NCBI GenBank assembly: GCA_036936605.1
Contig: JAUPFV010000005.1
Span: 186,370,958-186,434,957 of the forward strand
Reading direction: 5' to 3'
DNA: 64,000 nucleotides
From: Limnanthes douglasii subsp. nivea
Lineage: Eukaryota; Streptophyta; Magnoliopsida; Brassicales; Limnanthaceae
Part shown: positions 24,063-34,012 of the stretch, piece by piece
How positions within the stretch are numbered: position 1 is the stretch's first letter
Layout of the letters: each line of letters starts with the position of its first letter
Program-made: the position numbers and the translations under genes
The notes under the pieces: generated by a model
Databases searched by the model: none
What the model was told of the DNA's origin: nothing
Seen by the model: the letters and a program-made list of their open reading frames with translations, nothing else

Positions 24063-24725
24063 TTGTTAGCTAAATATGGTGTTTCTCATCGTGTTGCTAC
24101 CGCTTACCACCCTCAAACTAATTGTCAAGCTGAAGTCTCGAATCGAGAAATCAAGCGAATCTTGGAAAAAGTGGTGAATCCTTCGAGGAAAGATTGGTCT
24201 CTGAAGTTAGATGAAGCGGTATGGGCATACCGAACGGCTTACAAAACTCCACTTGGGATGCCACCATTTCAGTTAGTATATGGTAAGGCTTGTCATCTTC
24301 CAACATAACTCGAGCATAAGGCATTTTGGGCTTAAAAGAAGTTGAATTTCGACATTCAAGCAGCTGGTGAAAAGCGTGTGCTTTAATTGAATAAACTTGA
24401 CGAGTTTCGGTCTCAAGCCTATGAGAACTCAAAGAAGTATAAGGAAAAATTTAAAAAATGGCATGATATGAAGCTTCTACATAAAGTTTTTGAGCCGGGT
24501 CAAGTGGTTCTTCTTTTCAACTCTCGTCTAAAGCTTTTCCCTGGGAAACTCAAGTCAAGATGGTCTGGTCCTTTTAAAGTCAAGACAGTATATCCACATG
24601 GAGCAGTTGAAATCTATGAGGAATCAACATACAAAGCATTCAAAGTCAATGGTCAACGACTCAAACATTACTACGGCGATGTGGTGAACCGTGAAGCATT
24701 CATCATTAACCTCGACGCTACATGA
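24063..24725 (+). pseudogene. Athila-like integrase, C-terminal two thirds
   Basis: It starts inside the core at [16 protein letters not shown], followed by [14 protein letters not shown], which carries the last catalytic glutamate, then [30 protein letters not shown] and the Athila-type [18 protein letters not shown]. The frame continues to 24725 with only about three in-frame stops (about 24306, 24333 and 24384), so decay is modest. The first two catalytic aspartates are missing because of the deletion. The call to the Athila lineage is firm. Confidence 0.88.
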
Positions 24726-26006
24726 TTCCGAGCGGTATTGTCGAGTTATCAACTTCAAACAAGCGCTTCGTGGGAGGTAACCCACTGGGAAACAATAATC
24801 GACATTGTTGGACGAATAGGGGAGTGCTTCCTATATCTTTTAATTTCTTGTAGTTGCATTCATCATAGTACTTATTCATGATAGACAGTGCATCTTCATG
24901 TTAGTCATGCTTATTTGTATATTCATGCCATGATCATATAGACTGTGTTTAGGATCGAGTTAGTTTGTTAACATAACATTTTGCTCATGCATTTTGCATC
25001 TTTGATCCCTTGAGTTGCTGTTTCTACTTAAGTAGCCAATGATGAAAATTGTTTGGAATGACAGTAGGAATACAATCTAATTAGGTAGCTTGTAAGTTAG
25101 CTTGCTTGATGTAGAAGCACAATTAATACACATAGACTCATTGATTGTTTTTATGCTAGTTACGGACACACTTGAGTATTTTTATACATAATCCTTGCTT
25201 AGGTTCAGAATCATACCTTAATCCTTTATTAGCTCATGGATTAAAAAATATAAGTTTGGGGAGTTGAAAGATAAATATGTGTATTATTCAGTTAGGCGTC
25301 AAGGCTAGTAGCCGCTCGTTGACGTGCGTCCTCTCACTAGGTGCTGCGTATTACGAGTAGTCTCGGGGTGGAATGAAATGGAGCGAAACGCACTCATTCC
25401 CAAATGAATAAAAAAACAGAAAAAAAAAGAAAAGATGAAAAAGGCAAAATTGGCTAGGATGAGCTCTTTGGTACTCGAGTTATTAAGTTCTATGTGACTT
25501 TGTGCCTAGTGACCTAAGACTTTTCCGGTCTGGGATCCGCTAACCTAAAGCTCGCTACATGGGCACCATTGTATAAGTCTTTTGGGGACCTCGTACATTG
25601 CACGATCAAATAAGCCTTTGTGTGTCTGTATATAGAATAAAGCATAATAAATCTTTGACAATCCTGGGGAAATATGGATGTGCATCTTGACTATGAAGAA
25701 TCTAGGTTGTATTTCATTTCTAAACTTGTGATTATTATGATAAGAACGAGTAAGGTCCATTAATTTGTACTAAAAACATGTCGATTGAGTTTGAACACAC
25801 ACGCACGCTTCTACGCTTGTATTGCTAGCATTTGAGTACCTAATTATTTCGCATTCCGAGGTCATTACATTGGTTGAGGCATTTATGCTGAATTAGTTAC
25901 GGTTACTCGTTCGGGATCACTGCATTCTTTCATTCATTTAAATTCATTGCATTCTTGCATCAATTATTAAACCTGTTTTGCATTGCTTGAGGACAAGCAA
26001 CGGTTT
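24726..26006 (+). other. Non-coding 3' part of the Athila-like element
   Basis: No frame can be supported. It begins with CAAACAAGCGCTTCGTGGGAG and GGTAACCCACTGGG, typical wording after the Athila integrase, and contains AAGTTTGGGGAG near 25251. An A-rich run lies at 25410-25445. An envelope-like gene, present in some Athila elements, is not recognisable. Confidence 0.6.
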
Positions 26007-26019
26007 AAGTTTGGGGGTT
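26007..26019 (+). other. Polypurine tract of the Athila-like element
   Basis: AAGTTTGGGGGTT stands directly before the LTR start TGATAAGTGC at 26020. This matches the arrangement in Athila elements. Confidence 0.8.
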
Positions 26020-26451
26020 TGATAAGTGCATATCATGTCACTTATAACGCTTCCATTATTCTTTAAATCGTCGCCGGTTCTCAAGTATTCGTTGTGTTTC
26101 AACGTGTTTTTCATTCATTTTCGAAGGATGCTCGTCGATGGCATTTCACCGCTACTCGGTGACTTTATATTGAATTTAAGGGTCAAAGCACCATTTCATT
26201 TGGATACGGTGTAAGAGCTGGTACTGAGAGAAAGTTCTATCCTTCACCAAGACTAGAATTTTAGGTTAAAGGAACTAGTGTTCTGATGATGTGGGAAACA
26301 TATACTCATAGTGCCACAATCGAAATATGATTATGTGGTTTGATTGGTGTTGTGATTTAGATTTCACGGTCTAGATCAAGGGTTTATTTGTGTACTTTTG
26401 ACTACTATCAGATTTTGACTTTATGGTATGTGGATTTTGTTTTTGGTGCAG

Positions 26452-26600
26452 GATGGCTGTTGAGGCAGATGTTTCTGTTCCTGCGTCACAAATAGTAGGA
26501 AATGCTTACGTCGAGCAATACTATAACTCTTTGCATCAAGCTAATGAGGAGGTGCATAAATTCTAACAGGAGGTCGCTCGTCCCAAAAGATTAGTTTCCA
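26452..26600 (+). pseudogene. G3BP-like NTF2-domain gene fragment (first coding exon)
   Basis: From ATG 26453 the frame reads a short N-terminus and then QIVGNAYVEQYYNSLHQ, followed by EEVHKF-stop-QE. This is the start of the NTF2-like domain of plant G3BP-type RNA-binding proteins, where V-V-G-x-A-F-V-x-Q-Y-Y-x-x-L-H is the hallmark and F-Y-Q is the usual third motif; here the tyrosine codon is a stop (TAA, 26564-26566). A T-rich tract and the splice acceptor GTGCAG immediately precede the ATG, so the 5' intron is retained and the piece was copied as DNA, not from mRNA. The rest of the domain and the RNA-recognition motif are not found. It lies just after the Athila-like LTR start. Confidence 0.7.
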
Positions 26601-27040
26601 ATCCGATCCATATCTGGAATATGGAAACATGCTCAGCTTCTGTTCGAATCTCGATATCAAGGTATCTTTACAAGATCCTGGGTCACAGATCCTCAAGTAT
26701 GCGCCAGCCGTGTTGCATGGACTCCGTATGGAGGTTTCGTCGGGGTGGCATTTACTAAGGACAAAATATTAAGCACCTGGACCATTCTGATATGCAGATA
26801 AAAGTTATAGCTTGCTAACCAATGAAGTGAACACACAAACTCTATTGAGACATTTGCTAATTAGTGGAAAAGCCATAAAAACGCTGTATTTGCAGCTGAG
26901 TAAGAGCCTTTAATCCACGAGGTGCAGGGATCTACCTCACTTTTTACCATAGGCCGCAAAAGGTGAAATACATAAATTAGATATAAGTCCGCACAACTAA
27001 TGAGATCATCGGCGGCTTTAGTTGCGTTTAGCCATAACTC
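26601..27040. other. Unassigned stretch after the NTF2-like fragment
   Basis: No domain is recognised. A partly open plus-strand frame continues to about 26780 (KYAPAVLHGLRMEVSSGWH), but it does not resemble the rest of an NTF2 domain. A T-poor, non-repetitive texture suggests other host-derived or LTR sequence. Confidence 0.3.
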
Positions 27041-27480
27041 GTCGATAGTTTATGGTACACTTTTCCAAAGCATAAATTATTTGTTGCTAATTTTTACTAA
27101 GTGGATTGCCCTTTTACTACTTCAAAGTAAACACAACATTAGTACTATTAGTTATTAGTGAAAAAATAAAATTGATAAGTACAGCAACATCTTACAACAT
27201 ATTAGAGTCTCCCGAGCCTGCTTGAAGAAACCGATTGGGAAGAGAGGCTCTGCAGTTGCCCAAAGCCATATGTTGATTGGGAGGGAATCAAAACTTATAA
27301 ATTTTCTGGCCCGTAGCCACGATTGGTAAAGAATTAATGTTTTTAACTTCTACAAAAACTTTTATATGATTGGTAGCCCCTTAGTATTTCAATGTGTAAA
27401 CAAAAGTAGTATTATTTATAAATAAATAAAAGATAAACAAGGATGTACCTCTCCTACAAATAATTTCCACCAAACGACTT
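27041..27480. repeat. Gypsy LTR-like fragment
   Basis: AAACACAACATTAGTACTATTA, AAAATTGATAAGTAC and CCCGAGCCTG match the distal part of the LTR blocks at 16040-16130 and 17925-18000. A short second match near 27400-27450 resembles the beginning of the duplicated unit (GGATGTACCT). Confidence 0.45.
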
Positions 27481-27514
27481 CGATATTTTTCATTAAGTCG
27501 GGGTCATGATGATG

Positions 27515-27712
27515 TGCGAAATAGCCTTGCTGAAATGAGTTTTGGCCAAGCTAAACTGATTTGTGGCCTTTCTGAAATAAGTTGCAACTTTGTTGAAGAA
27601 CAGAGCCAACGTCTTGCTTAAATGCGTCGATGCCATGCTAAACTGAATCAATGTTGCGCTGAATTAAGCCATGGTCATGCTGAATTAAGTTGTGTGTGTG
27701 CCTTGTACGATT
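27515..27712 (+). repeat. 21-bp minisatellite with a seven-codon period
   Basis: About eight or nine diverged copies of a 21-bp unit follow each other, with a consensus like GCTGAATTAAGTTGTGGCCAT. Read in one plus frame it encodes seven-residue repeats of the type A-E-L-S-H-G-H, with one stop and one unit enlarged by 3 bp. Whether it was ever translated is unknown. Confidence 0.7.
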
Positions 27713-28395
27713 TGAATATTGAGATACTCCTTAAAGAAAATAATTTGATTGCATAAACATGTTGGATTTAACAGTGATTGCACCAGTGATGTGCTTGAAC
27801 TAGCAAATTAAGGAACACTACTAAAACATGTACGAATTAAGAGAGAAAGTAACCCATACACTATAACATGCATTCGGGCATGATCCACGTCTGTATAAAA
27901 ATATTTAGGTTTGAAGAATGTGCTTAGCTTAAAAACTTATATTACAGCTAAAAATCACCGCACAACGCTCATAATCACTCCGCAGGGCCACAAATTCACC
28001 GAACATGGGTCAGATCATCGCACTTAGCTACAAATATTTTGTAAAGGGTTCCGAGTCGTCGTAAAGGTTTCGATTATCCACAAGAGTCAATCTGAAATGT
28101 CACTGCAATTTCATGAGAAGAATCAAAATTGTATAGATTTACTCGGTGATACACATATGGGATCCGGAAGACCATGGGAGCAACAATAGAGGTTGGGACA
28201 ACGACGGTGGATATAAAGACAATGTAGGAAAACATATATATGATTCATGATTGTGAATATATAGTAAATTAAAATGGTACTAGCCATAAAGATAAGATCC
28301 AGGGCGCTTAATAAAAGTGTTGATCATGATGCTTTGTGTAATTGTTTTTAAATAGATAAACTTTTATGTTTTTGAAAAATATAAGGATATCTTTC
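27713..28395. other. Stretch without gene; short 20-bp repeats at 27955-28045
   Basis: Four imperfect units of about 20 bp (AATCACCGCACAACGCTCAT-like) occur at 27955-28045. The rest shows no supported frame. Given the primer-site complement at its right end, it may be the leader of a decayed minus-strand gypsy element. Confidence 0.35.
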
Positions 28396-28414
28396 GGTTC
28401 CCACAGTCGGCGCT
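28396..28414 (-). other. Gypsy primer-binding-site-like sequence
   Basis: The minus strand reads AGCGCCGACTGTGGGAACC, very close to the common plant gypsy site TGGCGCCGTCTGTGGGAAC. It lies 2 bp from the LTR-like start at 28417, as expected for a minus-strand element whose 5' LTR is on the right. Confidence 0.55.
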
Positions 28415-28416
28415 AG

Positions 28417-28930
28417 TGATATGGTTAGGTTTTTTTTTTTGGTTTAGTAGAATAGATTCAGAATAAGGATTACTAGTGTTTTAAGCTCTTCATGTATAGA
28501 AATGGATGTCTTTGTGTTGAAAATATAGTATTTGAGAGATGCAGTTTAGAGGAAGAAGGTGAACAGTTTTTGACTAGAATGTATCTCAGTGAATAATATT
28601 GTCCATCTGGCTATGAATCCTTTGGACTTTTACTGAGTATAAAATCTAAAGTACCGAGTGTCTAATAAATAAATCTATATTAATTGTCATAATCAACAAT
28701 AAATATTAATCTTATCGTAAATGAACGCATGATCTTTTGGTCACGAGTTCATCTACTTTATCGACTCGACTACTCCTTTCGACGGTACGGTTTGACACAG
28801 CTACATGCATGGATTGATCTATATTACGATAAATGTATATTGTTCTCTCGGGTTTGGTTGTAAAATTGGTTTGACCCTTTATTATCTCGGCTTCAGCTAT
28901 GAAAATTTCATAGCTCATCAGCACCGAAGA
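28417..28930 (-). repeat. Gypsy LTR-like fragment beside the primer site
   Basis: On the plus strand it starts TGATATGGTTAGGTTTTT and aligns with the LTR blocks at 15300 and 19345 (AATAATATTGTC near 28593). The neighbouring primer-site complement makes it the 3' end of a 5' LTR on the minus strand. The right boundary is approximate. Confidence 0.5.
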
Positions 28931-29535
28931 CTTCCATCTAGATTTTTTCGTTAGGTATCTGATACTTGTTTGATAAGAAGAGATTGGTCAAAGGAAGGAC
29001 CATGTTAGGAACTAACATATATCATCATTGCTGCAAGGGTGAAATTGTTATTGAGGGTTGTTTTTTTTTTTCATATTTCACAATATTAAAAGTACCATAT
29101 TTCTCAAAGTAAAACAATAATTAAACCTATTGTCTTAGTGATCTGAACCGAATTATCTTAGAACCGAGAACCGATCCTTGGCTACGAAATTTGAGGAAGC
29201 AAAGATATGTTTGTATTATACAAATAAACAATAATGATTTCTCTTAAATCTCGTGATAGAAAATAAGTTACAAAGGATAAGTGTATACGTATATGATTAT
29301 ACTCAGACTAATGATTTGATAAAATTTAAGTTTAACAAAATGAAAGGGTCTCAAAGGCTTGAAGATTTTATATTTTATATTTCTTTTTGTAACGGAAATA
29401 TGCTAATTTCCCGACCAATAACTGCTAAATTGGTTTGAGGTAAAAAAGGGTTATGGGGAAAATACAATTTTCCTGCAATTAGCTTAAAAAAAAGAAAAGA
29501 AAAACACAAAACCAAAGTGAACTCAAACACACAAT
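28931..29535. other. AT-rich stretch without recognised features
   Basis: No gene is supported. The short frames on both strands have no recognisable motif. 29440-29530 is rich in poly-A/T and directly borders the copia LTR end. Confidence 0.4.
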
Positions 29536-29902
29536 TGTTAACGGAGTTCAGCAAATTATGCTTACGTCTCCGAACCTGTTGCAGATCGTTTTTATTAGAA
29601 AGACACAGTGATTCTGCCGTTTTCAATGCATACACCAAAAATCCCTAGCTTATTGGTTTTTTTGTAGAGACTGAAGCACAAGGAAGAAAGAACGTTTTAC
29701 AGTAATGTGTAATTTATGACTCCTTAAATGACAGCTTTTTTAAATTCACTCCATGTCTCTTTAACGTGTTTAGCACTTGCATCATCTTCACTGTCCTTTT
29801 CATCATCGTCAACTTCACTTTCTTTTCATCTAACATGAGGAAGGTACCATGTTTAGATAAAATAAACTGCACACGAGCTTAGTTATATTATTGGTCCTAA
29901 CA
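29536..29902 (-). repeat. 3' LTR of the copia element
   Basis: On the minus strand it begins TGTTAGGACC right after the polypurine tract and plausibly ends GTTAACA at 29536, giving TGTTA...TAACA ends and 367 bp. No second copy exists in the window, so the 3' boundary rests on the terminal inverted pentamer only. The equal length to LTR A is a coincidence. Confidence 0.7.
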
Positions 29903-29915
29903 ATCTCCCACTTGA
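29903..29915 (-). other. Polypurine tract of the copia element
   Basis: The minus strand reads CAAGTGGGAGAT directly before TGTTAGG. This is the common wording before plant copia 3' LTRs. Confidence 0.85.
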
Positions 29916-29973
29916 AGACTGGTTTCAACATGTCTTGACACCTTGATCTATGCAGCAGATATTTCTGGTCTTG

Positions 29974-31400
29974 TTACTCTTGCAGACCAACTGAAGCTAA
30001 GCACAACTTCAGGTTTTCAATGGCTACTGTCTTTGTCATCCTATCAGCTGGATTTTTGCTTCCTTGGATCTTTTCCAGTATTAGCACCTCATATTTCAAT
30101 AAAGATCTAATGAAATGATAACGCAGACTGATGTGCTTGGTTCTCGAATGAAATGCTGAATTCTTTGCCAATTGAATTGGATTCTGACTATCACTATGCA
30201 GAATTGTTCTTCTGTTTGAATCCCAACTCGGTTAACAAACCTTGAAGCCATATCATCTTTTTACCAGCTTTGATCACTGCTACATACTCAGCCTCTATAG
30301 TTGATAGAGTGACAATTTTCAGTAACTCTGACATCCAACTAACAACTATAGTTCCGACAGTAAATATATAACCGGTGGTGCTTTTCCGGTGGTCAACTTC
30401 ACCTCCAAAATCTGCATCTACATAGCCTTATACCTTTAACTCATCCTTGCCAAAGTACAAACGCTTTTCCGTGGTACCTAGTAGGTACCTCAGAATCCAT
30501 CTGACGGCTTCCCAATGAAGTTTCCGTGGGTTTGACAAAAACCTACTCACAACTCCCACTGCACGACTAATGTTTGGTCTCATACAGATCATTGCATGCA
30601 TCAAACTTCCAATAGCTGAGGTGTAAGGAACCTTAGCCATGAAGTCTTTTTCTTCAACCGTCTTAAGGGATTGATCCTTGGATAAACGAAAGTGAACTGC
30701 CAATGATGTACTAACTGGCTTGGCATCACACATGTTAAATCTCTTCAAAACACGATCGATGTACTCTGACTGAGATAACTGAAACAAGTTGCTATGCTTA
30801 TATCTTGTGATTTACATTCCAAAAATCTTCTTCACCGGACTCGAGTCCTTCACGTCAAATTCTTTTGATAATTGTTCCTTCAATTTTCTAATATTATCCA
30901 TATCTAAACCTGCTACTAACATATCGTCAACATACAGTAGCAAAATGATATAACTGGACTTACATCTATTAAAAAAAAATGGTCCGCATTACCCTTCTGA
31001 AAAGTCTCATTGTGCATAAAACCGAAAAATTTCTTGTACCACTGTCTTGGAGCTTGTTTTAGACCATACAAACTTTTCTTGGGTCTGCATACCATGTTTT
31101 CTTTCCCTTCTTTTAAGAAACCTTCTGGTTGATACATGTATATCTCCTCATCCAAATCCCCGTGAAGAAATGCAGTCTTCACGTCTAACTGTTCAAGATA
31201 AAGTTATTCAATGGCAATAATACTCAGGATTGATCTAATAGTACTGAGCTTCAAAACTGGAGCAAAAATATTGGTGTAATTAATTCCTTCCTTTTGTTGG
31301 AACCCTTTGATAACTAGTCGGGCTTTGTATCTCTTAGAGCCATCATGCTCATCTTTCACCCGATAAACCCATGCATGATGAAGTGCCTTCTTAACCATTG
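29974..31400 (-). pseudogene. Copia reverse transcriptase and RNase H (broken)
   Basis: It starts near 31400 with the W-V-Y-R-V-K fingers (YKARLVIKGFQQKEGINY), then [20 protein letters not shown] and [17 protein letters not shown]. At 30935-30920 the catalytic box LLLYVDDML is intact. The thumb and RNase H follow: YTSAIGSLMHAM, RYLLGTTEKRLYF, then D-A-D-F-G-G, KSTTGYIF and STIEAEYVA, ending in KHISLRYHFIRSLL and NPADRMTK. In-frame stops and shifts, including those at about 30960-31010 and 30427, break it. It made the cDNA of the element. Confidence 0.9.
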
Positions 31401-31488
31401 GTTACTTAGCTAGGTCCAATGTAGCATTTGAGATTAAAGACTTCATCTCATTTTTCATGGCAAGCTCCCACTTACCAGCATCACTGGC

Positions 31489-32640
31489 CTAACAAACTTC
31501 ATCATAGCTTTCAGGTTCCACTCCATCGGTAAGTAACATATAGTTCAAGAATCTCGTGTTGGGAACATGGGGTCGGGAAGATCTTCTCAAAACAGGAACT
31601 GCCTCGGTTGGTTTTAGGGTGTCGGACTGCTGTCGATCAGTCTGCCCAACTGACTCTCCTTGCTGAAGGGTTAATCCGATTAGCTCTATTTCTTGACTAT
31701 CTAGGACTCCATCGATATCTCCAAGTATTGATTCCTTCCGGTTTGAGCCATTTGCTTCAGTTTTATGTCTGTTCTTGTACATCACTGTTGTATTGAAGAT
31801 CACATCTCTGCTTCGTATCATATTCATATTTTCCTCATCCCAAACACGATAACCAAACTCATATTCTCCATATCCGATCAGGAAACATTTCTTCGATTTC
31901 CGATCAAGCTTGTTCTTGTCTTGATCACTTATGAACATATACTGTAAAACCAAAAACTCTTAGATGTGATGATTTTATATCCTTACCACTCCATACCTCT
32001 TCGGGTATTCTATGTTCTAAGGTAAATGGGCCTCGGTTAACCAGGTAAGTCGATGTGTTGATTGCTTCTGCCCAGAACTGCTTCGGTAAACCAAACTGTA
32101 TTCGAATGCTTCTGGCTCTTTCTGTCAACGTTTTGTTCATACGTTCAGCAATACAATTGTGTTGAGGTGTACTTGGCACGATTCTCTTCATCCTGATTCC
32201 ATGCTCATAGCAAAACTTCTTGAATTTGGTGTCCTCATATTCACCACTAATATTAGTTCTCAGTTTTTTAATTTTTAGACCTGTCTCATTCTCAACCATA
32301 GATTTCCATCTCCTAAAAACATCAAACACTTCAGATTTATGTATTAAAAAATAAACCGATACTTTTTGAGAATTGTCATCGATAAAGGTCACAAAATAGT
32401 GTTTCCCTCCTATAGATGAAACAGTTGTTGGCCCCCAAACGTCAGAGTGAACTCCAGCCTTTTTTTCTTTGGGATTCTGCCACTCGTCTGAAAACTAACC
32501 CTTTTTTTGTTTTCCAAGTATAAAATATTCGCACATGTCTATATCGATTGACTTAAGACCTGGAAGATTCCCCTTCGAGTACATAATTTCCATACCCTTC
32601 ACACTTATGTGGCTAAGCCTTTGGTGCCAAACATTTGGAT
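31489..32640 (-). pseudogene. Copia pre-integrase zinc region, integrase and linker (broken)
   Basis: 32640-32490 reads WHQRLSHISVKGMEIMYSKG and a C-E-x-x-x-x-G-K-Q-K end, which is the zinc-binding pre-integrase box with one cysteine changed. The core 32392-31925 has D-D-N-S-Q-K-V-S-V-Y near the first aspartate, then KKLRTNISGEYEDTKFKKFC, where the usual D-N-G is altered, and AERMNKTLTERARSIR. The C-terminal part and linker 31953-31489 include FLIGYGEYEFGYRVWD and SRDVIFN. A change of frame and a stop near 31930 separate the blocks. Confidence 0.88.
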
Positions 32641-32709
32641 TTTTATTCACTGCTGTTATTGCGATTCAACTGCTCGTCTCTGATGTCTTGTAAAGAGTAA
32701 CACTCTTCT

Positions 32710-33580
32710 TGATCTTCTTGCTCTATCCCTTGCCAAGTAATAACTGTCAAGATATTGTTGATTTCCCATTTGATCATCTGAAGGCCATGGAACACCAGAC
32801 CTTCGACCAACTTCATACTTATGCAGTGGTTGAACTTCATGTTTATGACCTGAAGCATAACCAAACCTAAAGTATTCTTCAATAGAAGTATCTCCAACTT
32901 CACTTTGTAGATCAAACCCATCATTACCTTCATATCTCTTCCCAACAATACTAGGTTGAGTCTCCAATCCCTTCTTCAATAGAATACCCTCTTCATTCAA
33001 AATTGTTTCCATACTTATCAAACTCTTTTGACGTATAAATTTAAAGCACCAAAACCTATACCCTTTTACTCTTTTTGGATAGCCGAAGAACAAACATATC
33101 AGTGCTCTTGACCTAAGCTCATCCTACTTCACATGTGCATAGGAAGCACATTCAAACGTTATCAAATGTTTCGACTTATGTTTTTTTCATCCATTCCTCT
33201 TGAGGACAAAAAAACGTAACCACCATAGATGGACTTCTGTTGATTATATATGTAGCCGTTATCACGACTTATCCTAGAAATTTCGCCCCATTCTAGTTGT
33301 ATGCAGTTTGGATCTAACCCATTCCAACAAGGTTCGATTCATTCTCTCATCAAGCACGTTCTGTTAACAAGTCCCACTTATAATTTGGTGTCTAATAATG
33401 GAAATATTTGCACAATATCTAGTGAACTTCTTATTCATATATTTCAAGCCATTACGAGTCTGAAGTTTCTATGGAACTTTCCCAGTCTGATTGTTTACCG
33501 AAGTCTTCAAGTCCATAAAATAAGCAAATACTTTATCTTTATTTCTCCAAAGTAAAACGCATACTATCCTAGAGGATAAG
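32710..33580 (-). pseudogene. Integrase-linker fragment of a second copia element
   Basis: On the minus strand from 33580 the frames read VNNQTGK, KLQTRNGLKY, NRTLLEWVRSKL and INRSPS-like pieces of a copia integrase core. The C-terminal FFGYPKRVKGYRFW (about 33090-33050) and a linker ending YYLARDRARR near 32700 follow. That end normally leads into RT, but here the pre-integrase box of the neighbouring copia element follows. It may belong with the copia gag/protease remnant at 61703-62690, separated by the C/D nest. Many frameshifts. Confidence 0.75.
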
Positions 33581-33589
33581 TGACAGCTA

Positions 33590-33990
33590 CAGCACGACGA
33601 AAATATTCTAAGGATGATACTTGTACATAATATGATGGAAAATAATTACTAATGGTCAAGGTCTATTAACGAGACGAGGGTAACGATCAATACGAATCGA
33701 ACCGAAGAAAACAAAACATACGCATAAAGTGAACCAAGACGAGCCTATAAAATAATGTTAGAAGAGGTCCACGAACAACATGATGGTAATGAGAAATACG
33801 ATTTGCGGGCAACATACAAACAAAGATCCGGACCCAAACAAGCGCACAAAGCAAACAGATAAAAGCACACAAACGACTGTCACAAAGTAATGCATGACAA
33901 AATAATGAAAAGTAACTTGTTTGAACACCCATTTTAAGTCATGGCCAACATTTAAAGAACTTATGTGGTTTGAAGAAAATCCCTTGAAAC
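33590..33990 (+). repeat. Probable 5' LTR of element C
   Basis: It lies directly before a primer-site-like sequence. Parts near 33595-33660 resemble 52250-52325, the 3' LTR start of C, at roughly 60%. No coding trace is supported in it. The left end, against the copia fragment, is only approximate. Confidence 0.4.
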
Positions 33991-33991
33991 G

Positions 33992-34012
33992 TTTGATGTC
34001 GTGTGTGGGAAA
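33992..34012 (+). other. Primer binding site of element C
   Basis: TTTGATGTCGTGTGTGGGAA corresponds to TTTGACGTCGTATGTGGAAA in element D and to the common gypsy site TTTGGCGCCGTCTGTGGGAA, with a few C-to-T-like changes. It follows the LTR end. Confidence 0.6.

Larger units (their letters stand above)
24035..26215 (+). mobile_element. Athila-like gypsy deletion derivative
   Basis: A 26-bp LTR start (TGATAAGTGCATTTCATG) is joined directly to integrase at about 24061. Downstream come the integrase tail, a non-coding 3' part, a polypurine tract and a second LTR start TGATAAGTGCATATCATG at 26020. Everything between the LTR start and mid-integrase is deleted. The far end of the 3' LTR is not identifiable; 26215 is a guess. 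No envelope-like frame is seen. Confidence 0.8.
29536..32710 (-). mobile_element. Ty1/copia element, 5'-truncated
   Basis: On the minus strand the order is pre-integrase zinc region, integrase, linker, RT, RNase H, polypurine tract, 3' LTR. Integrase ahead of RT defines Ty1/copia. Gag, protease and the 5' LTR are missing: at about 32710 the sequence changes to the integrase-linker part of another copia element. The frames have few stops for their length, so this is one of the younger elements in the window. Confidence 0.9.

Noticed and set aside
24726..26006. Envelope-like gene of the Athila element
   Set aside because: No open frame, signal peptide or membrane segment can be supported in this part.
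31608..31947. Two plus-strand frames of about 60 codons
   Set aside because: Both are complements of the copia linker and integrase C-terminus (31489-31953, minus strand).
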